Below are positions 61,504 through 64,000 of a stretch of DNA of 64,000 bases, piece after piece. The notes beneath the pieces are model-generated. The model did not search any database and was not told the DNA's origin. It was given only the letters and a program-made list of their open reading frames with translations. Made by a program: the position numbers and the translations under genes. The stretch comes from Rubrivivax sp. (lineage in GTDB: Bacteria; Pseudomonadota; Gammaproteobacteria; Burkholderiales; Burkholderiaceae_C), in assembly GCA_030653385.1 (NCBI GenBank), contig JAURZM010000048.1, forward strand, positions 124,001-188,000, given 5' to 3'. Each line of letters starts with the position of its first letter. Position 1 is the first letter of the stretch.

Positions 61504-61935
61504 ATGGTCCACTCCCCCCGTGAATTGAACGCTGTGCAAATGGCCAGTGAATTCAAGGCCGGCGCACCCGCGGCCGACCTCGAACAACCCTTGGCCGCCG
61601 TCGAGCAGCAACTGCTGGCGCTGGGACTGGCCCTGCACCAACAAGACGCCGCCGCGGTGGACCGTGTGGCCGCCGGCCTGCACCTGGCGCTGGCCGCGGC
61701 CGTGGACCACTTTGCCCATGCCGCCCGCAGTGGCGGTGTGCCAATGCCACTGCGCAACCGCCTGGCCCAGGCCGGTGGACAGGTGGCGGCACAGCGCGAA
61801 GCGCTGGCCCGCGCCACCGCATCGCTCGACCGCGCCATCGATGTGCTGATTCCGCGTGTTGCGCCCTCGTCCCTTTATGGCGCACATGGCGGCAACGAAC
61901 GCCAGGCCCACACCGGCGGCAGCCTGCTGGCCTGA
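61504..61935 (+). CDS. flgN: FlgN-like flagellar chaperone
   Basis: 143-residue helical protein 15 bases after flgM, where flgN normally lies. The helical, Leu/Ala-rich profile (EQQLLALGLALHQQDAAAV; LRNRLAQAGGQVAAQREALA) resembles FlgN, the export chaperone for FlgK and FlgL, but sequence identity is not evident. Assignment rests mainly on position. Confidence 0.65.
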   Translation: MVHSPRELNAVQMASEFKAGAPAADLEQPLAAVEQQLLALGLALHQQDAAAVDRVAAGLHLALAAAVDHFAHAARSGGVPMPLRNRLAQAGGQVAAQREALARATASLDRAIDVLIPRVAPSSLYGAHGGNERQAHTGGSLLA

Positions 61936-61959
61936 TCCGACAGACTGATCCGATGCGCA

Positions 61960-61981
61960 AAAGCCGGCAGATGCCGGCTTT
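61960..61981 (+). terminator. intrinsic terminator after flgMN
   Basis: AAAGCCGGC (61960-61968) and GCCGGCTTT (61973-61981) pair perfectly across an AGAT loop. The stem ends in TTT then G. It lies 24 bases after the flgN-like stop. Confidence 0.7.
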
Positions 61982-62087
61982 GTGCTTGCTGGGGTGGCCC
62001 TGAAGTTTCAGGTCGTTGGCCAAAGCGCCGACAACCTGGCAGGCACCGGCGCATCACACGCGCTCGGGCCGCCCACAAGGCACCCCC

Positions 62088-64000
62088 ATGCACTGGCTGT
62101 CTCGCACACTCGATTCTCTGAAAGCCAGGCTGCTGATCGGCAGCGTGCTGGCCTTGGCGCTGGCCATCGGCGTGTCGACCAGCGCCCTGCTGCAGAGCGC
62201 CGAGCGCGACATGCTGTCCACGCGCCAGCAGCTCGAGGTCAACGAAGCGGCCCGCAGCGCCTACGAGCTGGCGTTCCGGGTGCAGGATCAGCTGAAGATG
62301 CTGGCCATTGCGGCACGCCATCTGCAGCCGCAGGACCTGACATCGGTCGACGCCCTGGAAGCGCGCCTGCGCGACTGGCCGCTGCTGCTGAACGGGTTCG
62401 ACAGCGTCTTTTTCACCGACGGCGCCGGTCACATGCAGCTGATCCACGACGACAAGGGGTTCCGGCGCCCCGCCATCGACCTGGGCGACCGCCCCTACCT
62501 GCAACGTGCGCTGGCCCAGGGCGTGCCGGTGGTGTCGAACGTGATCGTCAGCCGCGTCAGCGACCAGCCGGCGCTCATCCTGGTGCAACCGGTGCTGCGC
62601 GACGGCCGCACCGTGGCCCTGCTGGCCGCCGGCCTGCGCCTGAAGTCGCGCAATGTGCTGGCCGGCCTGGTCGATCCGGCCGAAGCCGACAGCGACCTGC
62701 TGGTGGCCGTGACCGACGCACACGGCATCTTCGTGGCCCATCCCGACCCCGCACTGATCGGCGTGGCGATGGCAGCCGAAACCCGCATGGCCGCTGGCGT
62801 GGCGCACTGGCGCGAAGCCGGCTCACCCATCGAGCCCGTGGGCCTGGCCTTTGACGACCCCCTGCACGTGGTGGCCGTGGCCGGTGTGGCGGGGCCGGAC
62901 TGGCTGGTGTGGCGGCTGCGCCCCAAGGCCGGGATCCTGCAGCCGCTGGCGGCGGGCCGCAGCCAGGCCCTGCAGTGGGCAGCCATCAGCGTGCTCAGCG
63001 CCTGCCTGCTGCTGGCCGTGTGGCTGCAGTGGCTGTTGCGGCCCCTGGCACGCTTGCAGGCGCGCGCGCAACGCCTTTTCGACCCTGGCCTGCAGGCCGA
63101 CCAAGGCTGGCCCGGCGCCCAGGGGGAAATCGGCAGCCTCGAGACAGCGCTGCGCCAGGTGCTGGGCGAGCGGCAAGCGCTGGAACGGGCCAATGCCCGC
63201 AGCCTGGACCAGCTGCACTCCTTGATGCACGCGGCGCCCGTGGGCATTGCTCTGACGTCGCAGTACCGCTTCGAACGGGTCAGCCAGGCCCTGTGCCGCT
63301 TGTTGGGCACCACTGAAGAAGCCCTGCTGGGCCAGCCGATGCAGTTCATGGTTGCATCGAACGAAGACCACCGACGGCTGGCCCGGCAACTGACCGAAGC
63401 GTTTGCACGTGGACAGCCCCACGTCGGCGAATGGGAGCTGCTGCGTGCCGACGGCAGCCGGTTCCCGGCCTGCCTGCGCGCCCAGCCGGTGAGCTGGACG
63501 GACCCGGCCGAAGGCACGATCTGGACCATCAGCGACGCCACCGACGAGGTGGCGGCGCGCCACGCGCTGCAGTGGGCCGCCACGCACGACCCCCTGACCG
63601 GCCTGGCCAACCGTGCCGCATTGACGGCCCGCCTGCAGCCCATGTTCGACGTGCTCGCGCGGGCCCAGCCCGCTGCGCTGCTGGTGCTGGACCTGGACCG
63701 CTTCAAGCCCATCAACGACCAACATGGGCACGCTGCAGGCGACGCCATGCTGCGTGCCGTGGCCGCGGCCATGAATGCCCGCGTGCGGTCGGGCGACCTG
63801 GTGGTGCGCCTGGGCGGCGACGAGTTTGCGCTGTTGCTCGAACGCTGCCCGGCCGACGTGGGTGCCCGTGTGGCCGAAGACGTGCGCCAGGCCGTGGCCG
63901 AGGTGCGCTTGGACTGGCAGGGCCAGGTGCTGAGCCTGAGCTGCAGCGTGGGCATGGCCGTGCTGGACAGTGGCATGGCCGATGCCGAAGCCTGGCTGGC
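62088..64000 (+). CDS. Cache-PAS-GGDEF diguanylate cyclase, 3' end outside the window
   Basis: Membrane-bound sensor enzyme, at least 637 residues. A first membrane segment (ARLLIGSVLALALAIGVSTS, residues 13-32), a periplasmic dCACHE-type domain (NGFDSVFFTDGAGHMQLIHD; VVSNVIVSRVSDQPALILVQ), a second segment near residue 300-320 (AISVLSACLLLAVWLQWLL), a PAS domain (FERVSQALCRLLGTTEEALL) and a GGDEF domain (VVRLGGDEFALLLE) that looks active. An AAGG ribosome site is 7 bases before the ATG. The window ends inside or just after GGDEF; an EAL domain may follow. Confidence 0.93.
   Translation, partial: MHWLSRTLDSLKARLLIGSVLALALAIGVSTSALLQSAERDMLSTRQQLEVNEAARSAYELAFRVQDQLKMLAIAARHLQPQDLTSVDALEARLRDWPLLLNGFDSVFFTDGAGHMQLIHDDKGFRRPAIDLGDRPYLQRALAQGVPVVSNVIVSRVSDQPALILVQPVLRDGRTVALLAAGLRLKSRNVLAGLVDPAEADSDLLVAVTDAHGIFVAHPDPALIGVAMAAETRMAAGVAHWREAGSPIEPVGLAFDDPLHVVAVAGVAGPDWLVWRLRPKAGILQPLAAGRSQALQWAAISVLSACLLLAVWLQWLLRPLARLQARAQRLFDPGLQADQGWPGAQGEIGSLETALRQVLGERQALERANARSLDQLHSLMHAAPVGIALTSQYRFERVSQALCRLLGTTEEALLGQPMQFMVASNEDHRRLARQLTEAFARGQPHVGEWELLRADGSRFPACLRAQPVSWTDPAEGTIWTISDATDEVAARHALQWAATHDPLTGLANRAALTARLQPMFDVLARAQPAALLVLDLDRFKPINDQHGHAAGDAMLRAVAAAMNARVRSGDLVVRLGGDEFALLLERCPADVGARVAEDVRQAVAEVRLDWQGQVLSLSCSVGMAVLDSGMADAEAWL

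Noticed and set aside
1..64000. CRISPR arrays, rRNA genes and complete insertion sequences
   Set aside because: None were seen: no regularly spaced direct repeats, no rRNA sequence, and no transposase.

Overview
The window is high-GC, densely coding DNA whose gene neighbourhoods (surE-pcm-nlpD, a phenylacetate epoxidase operon with a TetR repressor, divergent flgAMN / flgBCDEFGHIJKL) point to a betaproteobacterium of the order Burkholderiales, probably near the Rubrivivax/Leptothrix/Ideonella group. The family is inferred from gene content and order; no marker gene for species assignment is present.

Layout. (1) 1-2607: surE, pcm and the start of nlpD on the minus strand, the stress operon that normally leads into rpoS (beyond the left edge), headed by tRNA-Thr(CGT). 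(2) 2899-4570: a VanZ-like membrane protein and an unknown protein with a degenerate HNH-like motif. (3) 4476-11381: a phenylacetate operon, paaG-paaI-paaK-paaA-B-C-D-E, ending in a TetR regulator (probably PaaR), with a 16-bp perfect palindrome in front of paaG as the likely operator. (4) 11526-20494: housekeeping genes: a DusC-type tRNA-dihydrouridine synthase, a flavoprotein monooxygenase, an ECF sigma factor with a membrane partner, an M17 aminopeptidase, a SapC-family protein, a CNNM/CorC protein, and ApaH.

(5) 20509-28882: an 8.3-kb integrative element inserted in the 3' end of tRNA-Ser(TGA). A 14-bp copy of the tRNA 3' end at 28869-28882 marks the far boundary. A P4-type integrase lies next to it. 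Every gene runs on the minus strand in tightly overlapping operons: three unknown genes, then an AlpA-like regulator, two small genes, a Toprim primase-like protein, a DUF3987 protein, small genes, and a membrane-tethered T5orf172/GIY-YIG-like protein in the cargo position. There are no phage structural or conjugation genes, so it resembles a satellite or mobilisable island. (6) 28883-36658: a partly decayed accessory block: glgC without other glycogen genes, a truncated TerB-like gene, a nitroreductase pseudogene, a Ca2+/cation antiporter, a DASS-transporter remnant, a GntP-type permease, a patatin-like lipase and a tandem UspA protein. FNR/DNR-like palindromes precede terB and uspA, suggesting what is left of an oxygen-limitation stress regulon.

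(7) 37026-49511: signalling genes, mostly c-di-GMP and two-component: a GGDEF protein, a REC-PAS-GGDEF-EAL protein, an Hpt protein, an orphan membrane histidine kinase, and an operon of an HDOD protein, a 1137-residue multi-PAS HisKA_2 kinase and an ANTAR response regulator. (8) 49575-61935: the flagellar rod/hook/ring operon flgB-L on the minus strand and flgA, flgM and an FlgN-like gene divergently on plus. Three of its intergenic gaps carry copies of a hairpin-rich repeat. (9) 62088-64000: the start of a Cache-PAS-GGDEF diguanylate cyclase, cut by the window end.

Most long open frames on the opposite strand of these genes are high-GC shadows and are left out.
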